From: Ptiloglossa arizonensis
Lineage: Eukaryota > Arthropoda > Insecta > Hymenoptera > Colletidae
Assembly: GCF_051014685.1 (NCBI RefSeq)
Contig: NW_027478592.1
Location: 682,001-746,000 of the forward strand
DNA length: 64,000 nucleotides
Direction: 5' to 3'
This document shows positions 22,601 through 36,700 of this stretch, piece after piece; the first letter of the stretch is position 1, and every line of letters starts with the position of its first letter. Under the pieces are notes generated by a model, which had not been told where the DNA came from, ran no database searches, and saw nothing but the letters and a program-made list of their open reading frames with translations. Made by a program: the position numbers and the translations under genes.

Positions 22601-24600
22601 GATGCAATAGGAATTTCTTGGTTAGGTCAATCCGTTCGCGAGATATGGGAGTTTGAAGCTAAGAAATGGTTGAGAAGACAACAAATTTTTCGCAATTCTG
22701 CTGCTCCAAACGCTTGACCAGAACGGGCTAGGGAAAAAATACACATACCGCTGTAATCGGGCGAGGCTCTATTTTCAGATGCAATAGGAATTTTTGGGTT
22801 AGGTCAATCCGCTCGCGAGATATGGGAGTTTGAAGCCAAGAAATGGTTGAGAAGGCAAAAAATTTTTCGCAATTCTGCTGCTCCAAACTCTTAACCAGAA
22901 TGGCCTAGGGAAAAAATACACATGCCGTTGTAATCGGGAGAGTTTCTACTTTCAGACGCAACAGGAATTTTTGGCTTAGGTCAATCCGTTCGCGAGATAT
23001 GGGAGTTTGAAGCCAAGAAATGGATGAGAAGGCAAAAAATTTTTCGCAATTCTGCTGCTCCAAACGCTTAACCAGAATGACCTAGGGAAAAAATACACGT
23101 ACCGTTGTAATCGGGCGAGTTTCTACTTTCAGATGCAATAGGAATTTTTGGGTTAGGTCTATCCGTTCGAGAGATATGGGAGTTTGAAGCCAAGAAATGG
23201 TTGAGAAGGCAAGAAATTTTTCGCAATTCTGCTGCTCCAAACGCTTGACCAGAATGGGCTAGGGAAAAAATACACATACCGCTGTAATCGGGCGAGGTTC
23301 TATTTTCAGATGCAATAGGAATTTTTGGGATAGGTCAATCCGTTCGCGAGATATGGGAGTTTGAAGCCAAGAAATGGTTGAGAAGGCAAAAAATTTTTCG
23401 CAATTCTGCGGCTCCAAACGCTTAACCAGAATGGCCTAGGGAAAAAATACACATACCGTTGTAATCGGGCGAGTTTCTACTTTCAGATGCAATAGGAATT
23501 CTTGGGTTAGGTCAATCCGTTCGCGAGATATGGGAGTTTGAAGCCAAGAAATGGATGAGAAGGCAACAAATTTTTCGCAATTGTGCTGCTCCAAACGCTT
23601 AACCAGAGTCGCCTAGGGCAAAAATACACATACCGTTGTAATCGGGCGAGTTTCTACTTTCAGACGCAACAGGAATTTTTGGCTTAGGTCAATCCGTTCG
23701 CGAGATATGGGAGTTTGAAGCCAAGAAATGTATGAGAAGGCAACAAATTTTTCGCAATTCTGCTGCTCCAAACGCTTAACCAGAATGGCCTAGGGAAAAA
23801 ATACACTTACCGTTGTAATCGGGCGAGTTTCTACGTCCAGACGCTACAGGAATTTTTGGGTTAGGTCAATCCGTTCGCGAGATATGGGAGTTTGAAGCCA
23901 AGAAATGGTTGAGAAGGCAACAAATTTTTCGCAGTTCTGCTGCTCCAAACGCTTAACCAGAATGGCCTAGGGAAAAAATACACATACCGTTGTAATTCGG
24001 CGAGGTTCGACTTTCAGATGCAATAGGAATTTTTGGGTTAGGTCAATCCACTCGCGAGATATGCGAGTTTGAAGCCAAGAAATTGTTGAGAAGGCAAAAA
24101 ATTTTTCGCAATTCTGCTGCTCCAAACGCTTAACCAGAATGGCCTAGGGAAAAAATACACATACCGTTGTAATCGGGCGAGTTTCTACTTCCAGACGCTA
24201 CAGGAATTTTTGGGTTAGGTCTATCCGTTCGAGAGATATGGGAGTTTGAAGCTAAGAAATGGTAGAGAAGGCAACAAATTTTTCGCAATTCTGCTGCTCC
24301 AAACGCTTAACCAGAATGGCCTAGGGACAAAATACACATACCGTTGTAATCGGGCGAGTTTCTACTTTCAGATGCAATAGGAGTTTTGGGGTTAGGTCAA
24401 TCCGTTCGCGAGATATGGGAGTTTGAAGCTAAGAAATGGTTGAGAAGACAACAAATTTTTCGCAATTCTGCTGCTCCAAACGCTTAACCAGAATGGCCTA
24501 GGGAAAAAATACACATACCGTTGTAATCGGGCGAGTTTCTACTTTCAGATGCAATAGGAATTTTTGGGTTAGGTCAATCCGTTCGTGAGGTATGGGAGTT
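22600..24600 (+). repeat. Transitional satellite segment, left to middle domain
   Basis: This segment is monomers only. Its left part resembles about 9.3-11.6 kb ('aatttcttgg', 'ccgctg', 'cacatgccg', 'ggcttagg'). Its right part carries a run that recurs later in the middle domain: 'ccagagtcgcctagggc' (23605, later as 'cagagtggcctagggc'), then 'cacttaccg', 'cgtccagacg' (23834) and 'gtaattcggcgaggttcg' (about 23.99 kb). This run recurs 1417 bp downstream (25251), 8 monomers plus 1 bp. The mixture fits a boundary between two homogenisation domains. Confidence 0.7.
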
Positions 24601-27600
24601 TGAAGCCAAGAAATAGTTGAGAAGACAACAAATTTTTCGCAATTCTGCTGCTCCAAACGCTTGACCAGAATGGGCTAGGGAAAAAATACATATACCGTTG
24701 AAATCGGGCGAGTTTCTACTTCCAGACGCTACAGGAATTTTTGGGTTAGGTCAATCCGTACGCGAGATATGGGAGTTTGAAGCCAAGAAATGGTTGAGAA
24801 GGATAAAAAATTTTTCGCAATTCTGCTTTTCCAAACGCTTAACCAGAATGGCCTAGGGAAAAAAAATACATACCGCTGTAATCGGGCGAGTTTCTACTTT
24901 CAGATGCAATAGGAATTTTTCGGTTAGGTCAATCCGTTCGCGAGATATGGGAGTTTGAAGCCAAGAAATGGTTGAGAAGGCAAGAAATTTTTCGCAATTC
25001 TGCTGCTCCAAACGCTTGACCAGAATGGGCTAGGGAAAAAATACACATACCGTTGTAATCGGGCGAGTTTCTACTTTCAGATGCAATAGGTATTTTTGAG
25101 TTAGGTCAATCCGTTCGCGAGATATGCGAGTTTGAAGCCAAGAAGTGTATGAGAAGGCAACAAATTTTTCGCAATTCTGCTGCTCCAAACGCTTAACCAG
25201 AATGGCCTAGGGAAAAAATACACTTACCGTTGTAATCGGGCGAGTTTCTACGTCCAGACGCTACAGGAATTTTTGGGTTAGGTCAATCCGTTCGCGAGAT
25301 ATGGGAGTTTGAAGCCAAGAAATGGTTGAGAAGGCCACAAATTTTTCGCAGTTCTGCTGCTCCAAACGCTTAACCAGAATGGCCTAGGGAAAAAATACAC
25401 ATACCGTTGTAATTCGGCGAGGTTCGACTTTCAGATGCAATAGGAATTTTTGGGTTAGGTCAATCCGTTCGCGAGATATGCGAGTTTGAAGCCAAGAAAT
25501 GGTTGAGAAGGCAAAAAATTTTTCGCAATTCTGCTGCTCCAAACGCTTAACCAGAATGGCCTAGGGAAAAAATACACATACCGTTGTAATCGGGCGAGTT
25601 TCTACTTTCAGATGCAATAGGAATTTTTGGGTTGGGTCAATCTTTTCGCGAGATATGGGAGTTTGAAGCTAAGAAATGTTTGAGAAGACAACAAATTTTT
25701 CGCAATTCTGCTGCTCCAAACGCTTAACCAGAATGGCCTAGGGACAAAATACACATACCGTTGTAATCGGGCGAGTTTCTACTTTCAGATGCAATAGGAA
25801 TATTGGGGGTAGGTCAATCCGTTCGCGAGATATGGGAGTTTGAAGCTAAGAAATGGTTGAGAAGACAACAAATTTTTCGCAATTCTGCTGCTCCAAACGC
25901 TTGACCAGAACGGGCTAGGGAAAAAATACACATACCGTTGTAATCGGGCGAGTTTCTACTTTCAGACGCAACAGGTATTTTTGGGTTAGGTCAATCCGTT
26001 CGCGAGATATGGGAGTTTGAAGCCAAGAAATGGTTGAGAAGGCAAAAAATTATTCGCATTTCTGCTGCTCCAAACGCTTAACCAGAATGGCCTAGGGAAA
26101 AAATACACATACCGTTGTAATCGGGCGAGTTTCTACTTTCAGATGCAATAGGAATTTTTGGGTTAGGTCAATCCGTTCGCGAGATATGGGAGTTTGAAGC
26201 CGAGGCATGGTTGAGAAGGCAAAAAATTTTTCGCAATTCTGCTGCTCCAAACGCTTAACCAGAATGGCCTAGGGAAAAAATAAACATACCGTTGTAATCG
26301 GGCGAGTTTCTACTTTCAGATGCAATAGGAATTTTTGGGTTAGGTCAATCCGTTCGCGAGATATGGGAGTTTGAAGCTAAGAAATGGTTGAGAAGACAAC
26401 AAATTTTTCGCAATTCTGCTGCTCCAAACGCTTAACCAGAATGCCCTAGGGAAAAAATACACATGCCGTTGTAATCGGGCGAGTTTCTACTTTCAGACGC
26501 AACAGGAATTTTTGGCTTAGGTCAATCCGTTCGCGAGATATGGGAGTTTGAAGCTAAGAAATGGTAGAGAAGGCAACAAATTTTTCGCAATTCTGCTGCT
26601 CCAAACGCTTAACCAGAATGGCCTAGGGAAAAAATACACAGACCGTTGTAATCGGGCGAGTTTCTACTTTCAGATGCAATAGGAATTTTTGGGTTAGGTC
26701 AATCCGTTCGTGAGATATGGGAGTTTGAAGCCAAGAAATAGTTGAGAAGACAACAAATTTTTCGCAATTCTGCTGCTCCAAACGCTTGACCAGAATGGGC
26801 TAGGGAAAAAATACATATACCGTTGAAATCGGGCGAGTTTCTACTTCCAGACGCTACAGGAATTTTTGGGTTAGGTCAATCCGTACGCGAGATATGGGAG
26901 TTTGAAGCCAAGAAATGGTTGAGAAGGATAAAAAATTTTTCGCAATTCTGCTTTTCCAAACGCTTAACCAGAATGGCCTAGGGAAAAAAAATACATACCG
27001 CTGTAATCGGGCGAGTTTCTACTTTCAGATGCAATAGGAATTTTTCGGTTAGGTCAATCCGTTCGCGAGATATGGGAGTTTGAAGCCAAGAAATGGTTGA
27101 GAAGGCAACAAATTTTTCGCACTTCTGCTGCTCCAAACGCTTAACCAGAATGGCCTAGGGAAAAAATACACATACCGTTGTAATCGGGCGAGTTTCTACT
27201 TTCAGATGCAATAGGAATTTTTGGGTTAGGTCAATCGGTTCGCGAGATATGGGAGTTTGAAGCTAAGAAATGGTAGAGAAGGCAACAAATTTTTCGCAAT
27301 TCTGCTGCTCCAAACGCTTAACCAGAATGGCCTAGGGACAAAATACACATACCGTTGTAATCGGGCGAGTTTCTACTTTCAGATGCAATAGGAATATTGG
27401 GGGTAGGTCAATCCGTTCGCGAGATATGGGAGTTTGAAGCTAAGAAATGGTTGAGAAGACAACAAATTTTTCGCAATTCTGCTGCTCCAAACGCTTGACC
27501 AGAACGGGCTAGGGAAAAAATACACATACCGTTGTAATCGGGCGAGTTTCTACTTTCAGACGCAACAGGTATTTTTGGGTTAGGTCAATCCGTTCGCGAG

Positions 27601-29850
27601 ATATGGGAGTTTGAAGCCAAGAAATGGTTGAGAAGGCAAAAAATTATTCGCATTTCTGCTGCTCCAAACGCTTAACCAGAATGGCCTAGGGAAAAAATAC
27701 ACATACCGTTGTAATCGGGCGAGTTTCTACTTTCAGATGCAATAGGAATTTTTGGGTTAGGTCAATCCGTTCGTGAGATATGGGAGTTTGAAGCCAAGGC
27801 ATGGTTGAGAAGGCAAAAAATTTTTCGCAATTCTGCTGCTCCAAACGCTTAACCAGAATGGCCTAGGGAAAAAATAAACATACCGTTGTAATCGGGCGAG
27901 TTTCTACTTTCAGATGCAATAGGAATTTTTGGGTTAGGTCAATCCGTTCGTGAGATATGGGAGTTTGAAGCCAAGGCATGGTTGAGAAGGCAAAAAATTT
28001 TTCGCAATTCTGCTGCTCCAAACGCTTAACCAGAATGGCCTAGGGAAAAAATACACATACCGTTGTAATCGGGCGAGTTTCTACTTTCAGATGCAATAGG
28101 AATTTTTGGGTTGGGTCAATCCTTTCGCGAGATATGGGAGTTTGAAGCTAAGAAATGTTTGAGAAGACAACAAATTTTTCGCACTTCTGCTGCTCCAAAC
28201 GCTTAACCAGAATGGCCTAGGGAAAAAATACACATACCGTTGTAATCGGGCGAGTTTCTACTTTCAGATGCAATAGGAATTTTTGGGTTAGGTCAATCGG
28301 TTCGCGAGATATGGGAGTTTGAAGCTAAGAAATGGTAGAGAAGGCAACAAATTTTTCGCAATTCTGCTGCTCCAAACGCTTAACCAGAATGGCCTAGGGA
28401 CAAAATACACATACCGTTGTAATCGGGCGAGTTTCTACTTTCAGATGCAATAGGAATATTGGGGGTAGGTCAATCCGTTCGCGAGATATGGGAGTTTGAA
28501 GCTAAGAAATGGTTGAGAAGACAACAAATTTTTCGCAATTCTGCTGCTCCAAACGCTTGACCAGAACGGGCTAGGGAAAAAATACACATACCGTTGTAAT
28601 CGGGCGAGTTTCTACTTTCAGACGCAACAGGTATTTTTGGGTTAGGTCAATCCGTTCGCGAGATATGGGAGTTTGAAGCCAAGAAATGGTTGAGAAGGCA
28701 AAAAATTATTCGCATTTCTGCTGCTCCAAACGCTTAACCAGAATGGCCTAGGGAAAAAATACACATACCGTTGTAATCGGGCGAGTTTCTACTTTCAGAT
28801 GCAATAGGAATTTTTGGGTTAGGTCAATCCGTTCGCGAGATATGGGAGTTTGAAGCCGAGGCATGGTTGAGAAGGCAAAAAATTTTTCGCAATTCTGCTG
28901 CTCCAAACGCTTAACCAGAATGGCCTAGGGAAAAAATAAACATACCGTTGTAATCGGGCGAGTTTCTACTTTCAGATGCAATAGGAATTTTTGGGTTAGG
29001 TCAATCCGTTCGCGAGATATGGGAGTTTGAAGCTAAGAAATGGTTGAGAAGACAACAAATTTTTCGCAATTCTGCTGCTCCAAACGCTTAACCAGAATGC
29101 CCTAGGGAAAAAATACACATGCCGTTGTAATCGGGCGAGTTTCTACTTTCAGACGCAACAGGAATTTTTGGCTTAGGTCAATCCGTTCGCGAGATATGGG
29201 AGTTTGAAGCTAAGAAATGGTAGAGAAGGCAACAAATTTTTCGCAATTCTGCTGCTCCAAACGCTTAACCAGAATGGCCTAGGGAAAAAATACACATACC
29301 GTTGTAATCGGGCGAGTTTCTACTTTCAGATGCAATAGGAATTTTTGGGTTGGGTCAATCCTTTCGCGAGATATGGGAGTTTGAAGCTAAGAAATGTTTG
29401 AGAAGACAACAAATTTTTCGCACTTCTGCTGCTCCAAACGCTTAACCAGAATGGCCTAGGGAAAAAATACACATACCGTTGTAATCGGGCGAGTTTCTAC
29501 TTTCAGATGCAATAGGAATATTGGGGGTAGGTCAATCCGTTCGCGAGATATGGGAGTTTGAAGCTAAGAAATGGTTGAGAAGACAACAAATTTTTCGCAA
29601 TTCTGCTGCTCCAAACGCTTGACCAGAACGGGCTAGGGAAAAAATACACATACCGTTGTAATCGGGCGAGTTTCTACTTTCAGACGCAACAGGTATTTTT
29701 GGGTTAGGTCAATCCGTTCGCGAGATATGGGAGTTTGAAGCCAAGAAATGGTTGAGAAGGCAAAAAATTATTCGCATTTCTGCTGCTCCAAACGCTTAAC
29801 CAGAATGGCCTAGGGAAAAAATACACATACCGTTGTAATCGGGCGAGTTT
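24600..29850 (+). repeat. Middle domain, first part: 12-mer and 6-mer HOR steps
   Basis: This segment is monomers only. The pair of 'aaatagttgag' and 'ggataaaaaa' monomers occurs at about 24.6-24.9 kb and 2125 bp later (ggata at 24801 and 26926; 12 x 177 + 1). The domain-private 'aatattgggggtagg' monomer begins here (25799, 27393, 28455, 29517). The last three are exactly 1062 bp apart, marking a six-monomer HOR run in which about 27.2-27.95 kb matches 28.27-29.0 kb and 28.45-29.3 kb matches 29.5-30.35 kb. The anchor cassette marker 'atgccctaggg' appears at 26441 and 29097. No coding content. Confidence 0.85.
26441..26451 (+). repeat. Anchor cassette marker 'atgccctaggg' (first of nine)
   Basis: A monomer with 'atgccctaggg' and 'cacatgccg' marks a fixed run of monomer types: 'aggcatgg' with 'aaacatacc', then the atgccc monomer, then a 'tggtagag' monomer. 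In most copies this continues to 'cacagaccg', 'aaatagttgag' with 'ccgttgaaatcgg', 'ggataaaaaa' and a long A tract. I located the marker at 26441, 29097, 30159, 32107, 34055, 39012, 43614, 52288 and 55829. The spacings are 2656, 1062, 1948, 1948, 4957, 4602, 8674 and 3541 bp: 15, 6, 11, 11, 28, 26, 49 and 20 monomers, each exact or plus 1 bp. This is the best single landmark for reading the HOR history of the right two-thirds of the window. Confidence 0.85.
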
Positions 29851-32800
29851 CTACTTTCAGATGCAATAGGAATTTTTGGGTTAGGTCAATCCGTTCGCGA
29901 GATATGGGAGTTTGAAGCCGAGGCATGGTTGAGAAGGCAAAAAATTTTTCGCAATTCTGCTGCTCCAAACGCTTAACCAGAATGGCCTAGGGAAAAAATA
30001 AACATACCGTTGTAATCGGGCGAGTTTCTACTTTCAGATGCAATAGGAATTTTTGGGTTAGGTCAATCCGTTCGCGAGATATGGGAGTTTGAAGCTAAGA
30101 AATGGTTGAGAAGACAACAAATTTTTCGCAATTCTGCTGCTCCAAACGCTTAACCAGAATGCCCTAGGGAAAAAATACACATGCCGTTGTAATCGGGCGA
30201 GTTTCTACTTTCAGACGCAACAGGAATTTTTGGCTTAGGTCAATCCGTTCGCGAGATATGGGAGTTTGAAGCTAAGAAATGGTAGAGAAGGCAACAAATT
30301 TTTCGCAATTCTGCTGCTCCAAACGCTTAACCAGAATGGCCTAGGGAAAAAATACACAGACCGTTGTAATCGGGCGAGTTTCTACTTTCAGATGCAATAG
30401 GAATTTTTGGGTTAGGTCAATCCGTTCGTGAGATATGGGAGTTTGAAGCCAAGAAATAGTTGAGAAGACAACAAATTTTTCGCAATTCTGCTGCTCCAAA
30501 CGCTTGACCAGAATGGGCTAGGGTAAAAATACATATACCGTTGAAATCGGGCGAGTTTCTACTTCCAGACGCTACAGGAATTTTTGGGTTAGGTCAATCC
30601 GTACGCGAGATATGGGAGTTTGAAGCCAAGAAATGGTTGAGAAGGATAAAAAATTTTTCGCAATTCTGCTTTTCCAAACGCTTAACCAGAATGGCCTAGG
30701 GAAAAAAAATACATACCGCTGTAATCGGGCGAGTTTCTACTTTCAGATGCAATAGGAATTTTTCGGTTAGGTCAATCCGTTCGCGAGATATGGGTGTTTG
30801 AAGCCAAGAAATGGTTGAGAAGGCAACAAATTTTTCGCACTTCTGCTGCTCCAAACGCTTAACCAGAATGGCCTAGGGAAAAAATACACATACCGTTGTA
30901 ATCGGGCGAGTTTCTACTTTCAGATGCAATAGGAATTTTTGGGTTAGGTCAATCGGTTCGCGAGATATGGGAGTTTGAAGCTAAGAAATGGTAGAGAAGG
31001 CAACAAATTTTTCGCAATTCTGCTGCTCCAAACGCTTAACCAGAATGGCCTAGGGACAAAATACACATACCGTTGTAATCGGGCGAGTTTCTACTTTCAG
31101 ATGCAATAGGAATATTGGGGGTAGGTCAATCCGTTCGCGAGATATGGGAGTTTGAAGCTAAGAAATGGTTGAGAAGACAACAAATTTTTCGCAATTCTGC
31201 TGCTCCAAACGCTTGACCAGAACGGGCTAGGGAAAAAATACACATACCGTTGTAATCGGGCGAGTTTCTACTTTCAGACGCAACAGGTATTTTTGGGTTA
31301 GGTCAATCCGTTCGCGAGATATGGGAGTTTGAAGCCAAGAAATGGTTGAGAAGGCAAAAAATTATTCGCATTTCTGCTGCTCCAAACGCTTAACCAGAAT
31401 GGCCTAGGGAAAAAATACACATACCGTTGTAATCGGGCGAGTTTCTACTTTCAGATGCAATAGGAATTTTTGGGTTAACCCAATCCGTTCGTGAGATATG
31501 GGAGTTTGAAGCCAAGGCATGGTTGAGAAGGCAAAAAATTTTTCGCAATTCTGCTGCTCCAAACGCTTAACCAGAATGGCCTAGGGAAAAAATAAACATA
31601 CCGTTGTAATCGGGCGAGTTTCTACTTTCAGATGCAATAGGAATTTTTGGGTTAGGTCAATCCGTTCGTGAGATATGGGAGTTTGAAGCCAAGGCATGTT
31701 TGAGAAGGCAAAAAATTTTTCGCAATTCTGCTGCTCCAAACGCTTAACCAGAATGGCCTAGGGAAAAAATACACATACCGTTGTAATCGGGCGAGTTTCT
31801 ACTTTCAGATGCAATAGGAATTTTTGGGTTAGGTCAATCCGTTCGCGAGATATGGGAGTTTGAAGCCAAGGCATGGTTGAGAAGGCAAAAAATTTTTCGC
31901 AATTCTGCTGCTCCAAACGCTTAACCAGAATGGCCTAGGGAAAAAATAAACATACCGTTGTAATCGGGCGAGTTTCTACTTTCAGATGCAATAGGAATTT
32001 TTGGGTTAGGTCAATCCGTTCGCGAGATATGGGAGTTTGAAGCTAAGAAATGGTTGAGAAGACAACAAATTTTTCGCAATTCTGCTGCTCCAAACGCTTA
32101 ACCAGAATGCCCTAGGGAAAAAATACACATGCCGTTGTAATCGGGCGAGTTTCTACATTCAGACGCAACAGGAATTTTTGGCTTAGGTCAATCCGTTCGC
32201 GAGATATGGGAGTTTGAAGCTAAGAAATGGTAGAGAAGGCAACAAATTTTTCGCAATTCTGCTGCTCCAAACGCTTAACCAGAATGGCCTAGGGAAAAAA
32301 TACACAGACCGTTGTAATCGGGCGAGTTTCTACTTTCAGATGCAATAGGAATTTTTGGGTTAGGTCAATCCGTTCGTGAGATATGGGAGTTTGAAGCCAA
32401 GAAATAGTTGAGAAGACAACAAATTTTTCGCAATTCTGCTGCTCCAAACGCTTGACCAGAATGGGCTAGGGTAAAAATACATATACCGTTGAAATCGGGC
32501 GAGTTTCTACTTCCAGACGCTACAGGAATTTTTGGGTTAGGTCAATCCGTACGCGAGATATGGGAGTTTGAAGCCAAGAAATGGTTGAGAAGGATAAAAA
32601 ATTTTTCGCAATTCTGCTTTTCCAAACGCTTAACCAGAATGGCCTAGGGAAAAAAAATACATACCGCTGTAATCGGGCGAGTTTCTACTTTCAGATGCAA
32701 TAGGAATTTTTCGGTTAGGTCAATCCGTTCGCGAGATATGGGAGTTTGAAGCCAAGAAATGGTTGAGAAGGCAACAAATTTTTCGCACTTCTGCTGCTCC

Positions 32801-33780
32801 AAACGCTTAACCAGAATGGCCTAGGGAAAAAATACACATACCGTTGTAATCGGGCGAGTTTCTACTTTCAGATGCAATAGGAATTTTTGGGTTAGGTCAA
32901 TCGGTTCGCGAGATATGGGAGTTTGAAGCTAAGAAATGGTAGAGAAGGCAACAAATTTTTCGCAATTCTGCTGCTCCAAACGCTTAACCAGAATGGCCTA
33001 GGGACAAAATACACATACCGTTGTAATCGGGCGAGTTTCTACTTTCAGATGCAATAGGAATATTGGGGGTAGGTCAATCCGTTCGCGAGATATGGGAGTT
33101 TGAAGCTAAGAAATGGTTGAGAAGACAACAAATTTTTCGCAATTCTGCTGCTCCAAACGCTTGACCAGAACGGGCTAGGGAAAAAATACACATACCGTTG
33201 TAATCGGGCGAGTTTCTACTTTCAGACGCAACAGGTATTTTTGGGTTAGGTCAATCCGTTCGCGAGATATGGGAGTTTGAAGCCAAGAAATGGTTGAGAA
33301 GGCAAAAAATTATTCGCATTTCTGCTGCTCCAAACGCTTAACCAGAATGGCCTAGGGAAAAAATACACATACCGTTGTAATCGGGCGAGTTTCTACTTTC
33401 AGATGCAATAGGAATTTTTGGGTTAACCCAATCCGTTCGTGAGATATGGGAGTTTGAAGCCAAGGCATGGTTGAGAAGGCAAAAAATTTTTCGCAATTCT
33501 GCTGCTCCAAACGCTTAACCAGAATGGCCTAGGGAAAAAATAAACATACCGTTGTAATCGGGCGAGTTTCTACTTTCAGATGCAATAGGAATTTTTGGGT
33601 TAGGTCAATCCGTTCGTGAGATATGGGAGTTTGAAGCCAAGGCATGTTTGAGAAGGCAAAAAATTTTTCGCAATTCTGCTGCTCCAAACGCTTAACCAGA
33701 ATGGCCTAGGGAAAAAATACACATACCGTTGTAATCGGGCGAGTTTCTACTTTCAGATGCAATAGGAATTTTTGGGTTAG
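29850..33780 (+). repeat. 11-monomer HOR, two tandem units of 1948 bp
   Basis: Two consecutive units of 11 monomers plus 1 bp are visible. Marker pairs exactly 1948 bp apart are 'atgccctaggg' (30159/32107), 'ggataaaaaa' (30644/32592), 'aatattggggg' (31111/33059) and the odd 'gggttaaccc' (31473/33421). The phase continues into the next block (34055, 34540), so a third unit starts there before the order changes. The units differ at only a few bases I noticed: 'ccgagg' against 'ccaagg', 'gggtgtttg' against 'gggagtttg' near 30.79 kb, and 'ctacattc' against 'ctactttc' near 32.15 kb. Such similarity indicates a recent duplication. Confidence 0.9.
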
Positions 33781-36700
33781 GTCAATCCGTTCGCGAGATA
33801 TGGGAGTTTGAAGCCAAGGCATGGTTGAGAAGGCAAAAAATTTTTCGCAATTCTGCTGCTCCAAACGCTTAACCAGAATGGCCTAGGGAAAAAATAAACA
33901 TACCGTTGTAATCGGGCGAGTTTCTACTTTCAGATGCAATAGGAATTTTTGGGTTAGGTCAATCCGTTCGCGAGATATGGGAGTTTGAAGCTAAGAAATG
34001 GTTGAGAAGACAACAAATTTTTCGCAATTCTGCTGCTCCAAACGCTTAACCAGAATGCCCTAGGGAAAAAATACACATGCCGTTGTAATCGGGCGAGTTT
34101 CTACTTTCAGACGCAACAGGAATTTTTGGCTTAGGTCAATCCGTTCGCGAGATATGGGAGTTTGAAGCTAAGAAATGGTAGAGAAGGCAACAAATTTTTC
34201 GCAATTCTGCTGCTCCAAACGCTTAACCAGAATGGCCTAGGGAAAAAATACACAGACCGTTGTAATCGGGCGAGTTTCTACTTTCAGATGCAATAGGAAT
34301 TTTTGGGTTAGGTCAATCCGTTCGTGAGATATGGGAGTTTGAAGCCAAGAAATAGTTGAGAAGACAACAAATTTTTCGCAATTCTGCTGCTCCAAACGCT
34401 TGACCAGAATGGGCTAGGGAAAAAATACATATACCGTTGAAATCGGGCGAGTTTCTACTTCCAGACGCTACAGGAATTTTTGGGTTAGGTCAATCCGTAC
34501 GCGAGATATGGGAGTTTGAAGCCAAGAAATGGTTGAGAAGGATAAAAAATTTTTCGCAATTCTGCTCTTCCAAACGCTTAACCAGAATGGCCTAGGGAAA
34601 AAAAATACATACCGCTGTAATCGGGCGAGTTTCTACTTTCAGATGCAATAGGAATTTTTCGGTTAGGTCAATCCGTTCGCGAGATATGGGAGTTTGAAGC
34701 CAAGAAATGGTTGAGAAGGCAAGAAATTTTTCGCAATTCTGCTGCTCCAAACGCTTGACCAGAATGGGCTAGGGAAAAAATACACATACCGTTGTAATCG
34801 GGCGAGTTTCTACTTTCAGATACAATAGGAATTTTTGGGTTAGGTCAATCCGTTCGCGAGATATGGGTGTTTGAAGCCAAGAAATGGATGAGAAGGCAAC
34901 AAATTTTTCGCAATTCTGCTGCTCCAAACGCTTAACCAGAGTGGCCTAGGGCAAAAATACACATACCGTTGTAATCGGGCGAGTTTCTACTTTCAGACGC
35001 AACAGGAATTTTTGGCTTAGGTCAATCCGTTCGCGAGATATGGGAGTTTGAAGCCAAGAAATGTATGAGAATGCAACAAATTTTTCGCAATTCTGCTGCT
35101 CCAAACGCTTAACCAGAATGGCCTAGGGAAAAAATACACTTACCGTTGTAATCGGGCAAGTTTCTACGTCCAGACGCTACAGGAATTTTTGGGTTAGGTC
35201 AATCCGTTCGCGAGATATGGGCGTTTGAAGCCAAGAAATGGTTGAGAAGGCCACAAATTTTTCGCAGTTCTGCTGCTCCAAACGCTTAACCAGAATGGCC
35301 TAGGGAAAAAATACACATACCGTTGTAATTCGGCGAGGTTCGTCTTTCAGATGCAATAGGAATTTTTGGGTTAGGTCAATCCGTTCGCGAGATATGCGAG
35401 TTTGAAGCCAAGAAATGGTTGAGAAGGCAAAAAATTTTTCGCAATTCTGCGGCTCCAAACGCATAACCAGAATGGCCTAGGGAAAAAATACACATACCGT
35501 TGTAATCGGGCGTGTTTCTACTTTCAGATGCAATAGGAATTTTTGGGTTGGGTCAATCCTTTCGCGAGATATGGGAGTTTGAAGCTAAGAAATGTTTGAG
35601 AAGACAACAAATTTTTCGCACTTCTGCTGCTCCAAACGCTTAACCAGAATGGCCTAGGGAAAAAATACACATACCGTTGTAATCGGGCGAGTTTCTACTT
35701 TCAGATGCAATAGGAATTTTTGGGTTAGGTCAATCGGTTCGCGAGATATGGGAGTTTGAAGCTAAGAAATGGTAGAGAAGGCAACAAATTTTTCGCAATT
35801 CTGCTGCTCCAAACGCTTAACCAGAATGGCCTAGGGACAAAATACACATACCGTTGTAATCGGGCGAGTTTCTACTTTCAGATGCAATAGGAATATTGGG
35901 GGTAGGTCAATCCGTTCGCGAGATATGGGAGTTTGAAGCTAAGAAATGGTTGAGAAGACAACAAATTTTTCGCAATTCTGCTGCTCCAAACGCTTGACCA
36001 GAACGGGCTAGGGAAAAAATACACATACCGTTGTAATCGGGCGAGTTTCTACTTTCAGACGCAACAGGTATTTTTGGGTTAGGTCAATCCGTTCGCGAGA
36101 TATGGGAGTTTGAAGCCAAGAAATGGTTGAGAAGGCAAAAAATTATTCGCATTTCTGCTGCTCCAAACGCTTAACCAGAATGGCCTAGGGAAAAAATACA
36201 CATACCGTTGTAATCGGGCGAGTTTCTACTTTCAGATGCAATAGGAATTTTTGGGTTAGGTCAATCCGTTCGTGAGATATGGGAGTTTGAAGCCAAGGCA
36301 TGGTTGAGAAGGCAAAAAATTTTTCGCAATTCTGCTGCTCCAAACGCTTAACCAGAATGGCCTAGGGAAAAAATAAACATACCGTTGTAATCGGGCGAGT
36401 TTCTACTTTCAGATGCAAGAGGAATTTTTGGGTTAGCTCAATCCGTTCGCGAGATATGGGAGTTTGAAGCCAAGAAATGGATGAGAAGGCAACAAATTTT
36501 TCGCAATTCTGCTGCTCCAAACGCTTAACCAGAGTGGCCTAGGGCAAAAATACACATACCGTTGTAATCGGGCGAGTTTCTACTTTCAGACGCAACAGGA
36601 ATTTTTGGCTTAGGTCAATCCGTTCGCGAGATATGGGAGTTTGAAGCCAAGAAATGTATGAGAAGGCAACAAATTTTTCGCAATTCTGCTGCTCCAAACG

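Noticed and set aside
31473..31482. 'gggttaaccc' as telomere-like sequence
   Set aside because: It is a single local variant in two duplicated units. There is no tandem TTAGGG or TTTAGGG run, and the usual 'gggttagg' in the monomer is an isolated heptamer-like match.
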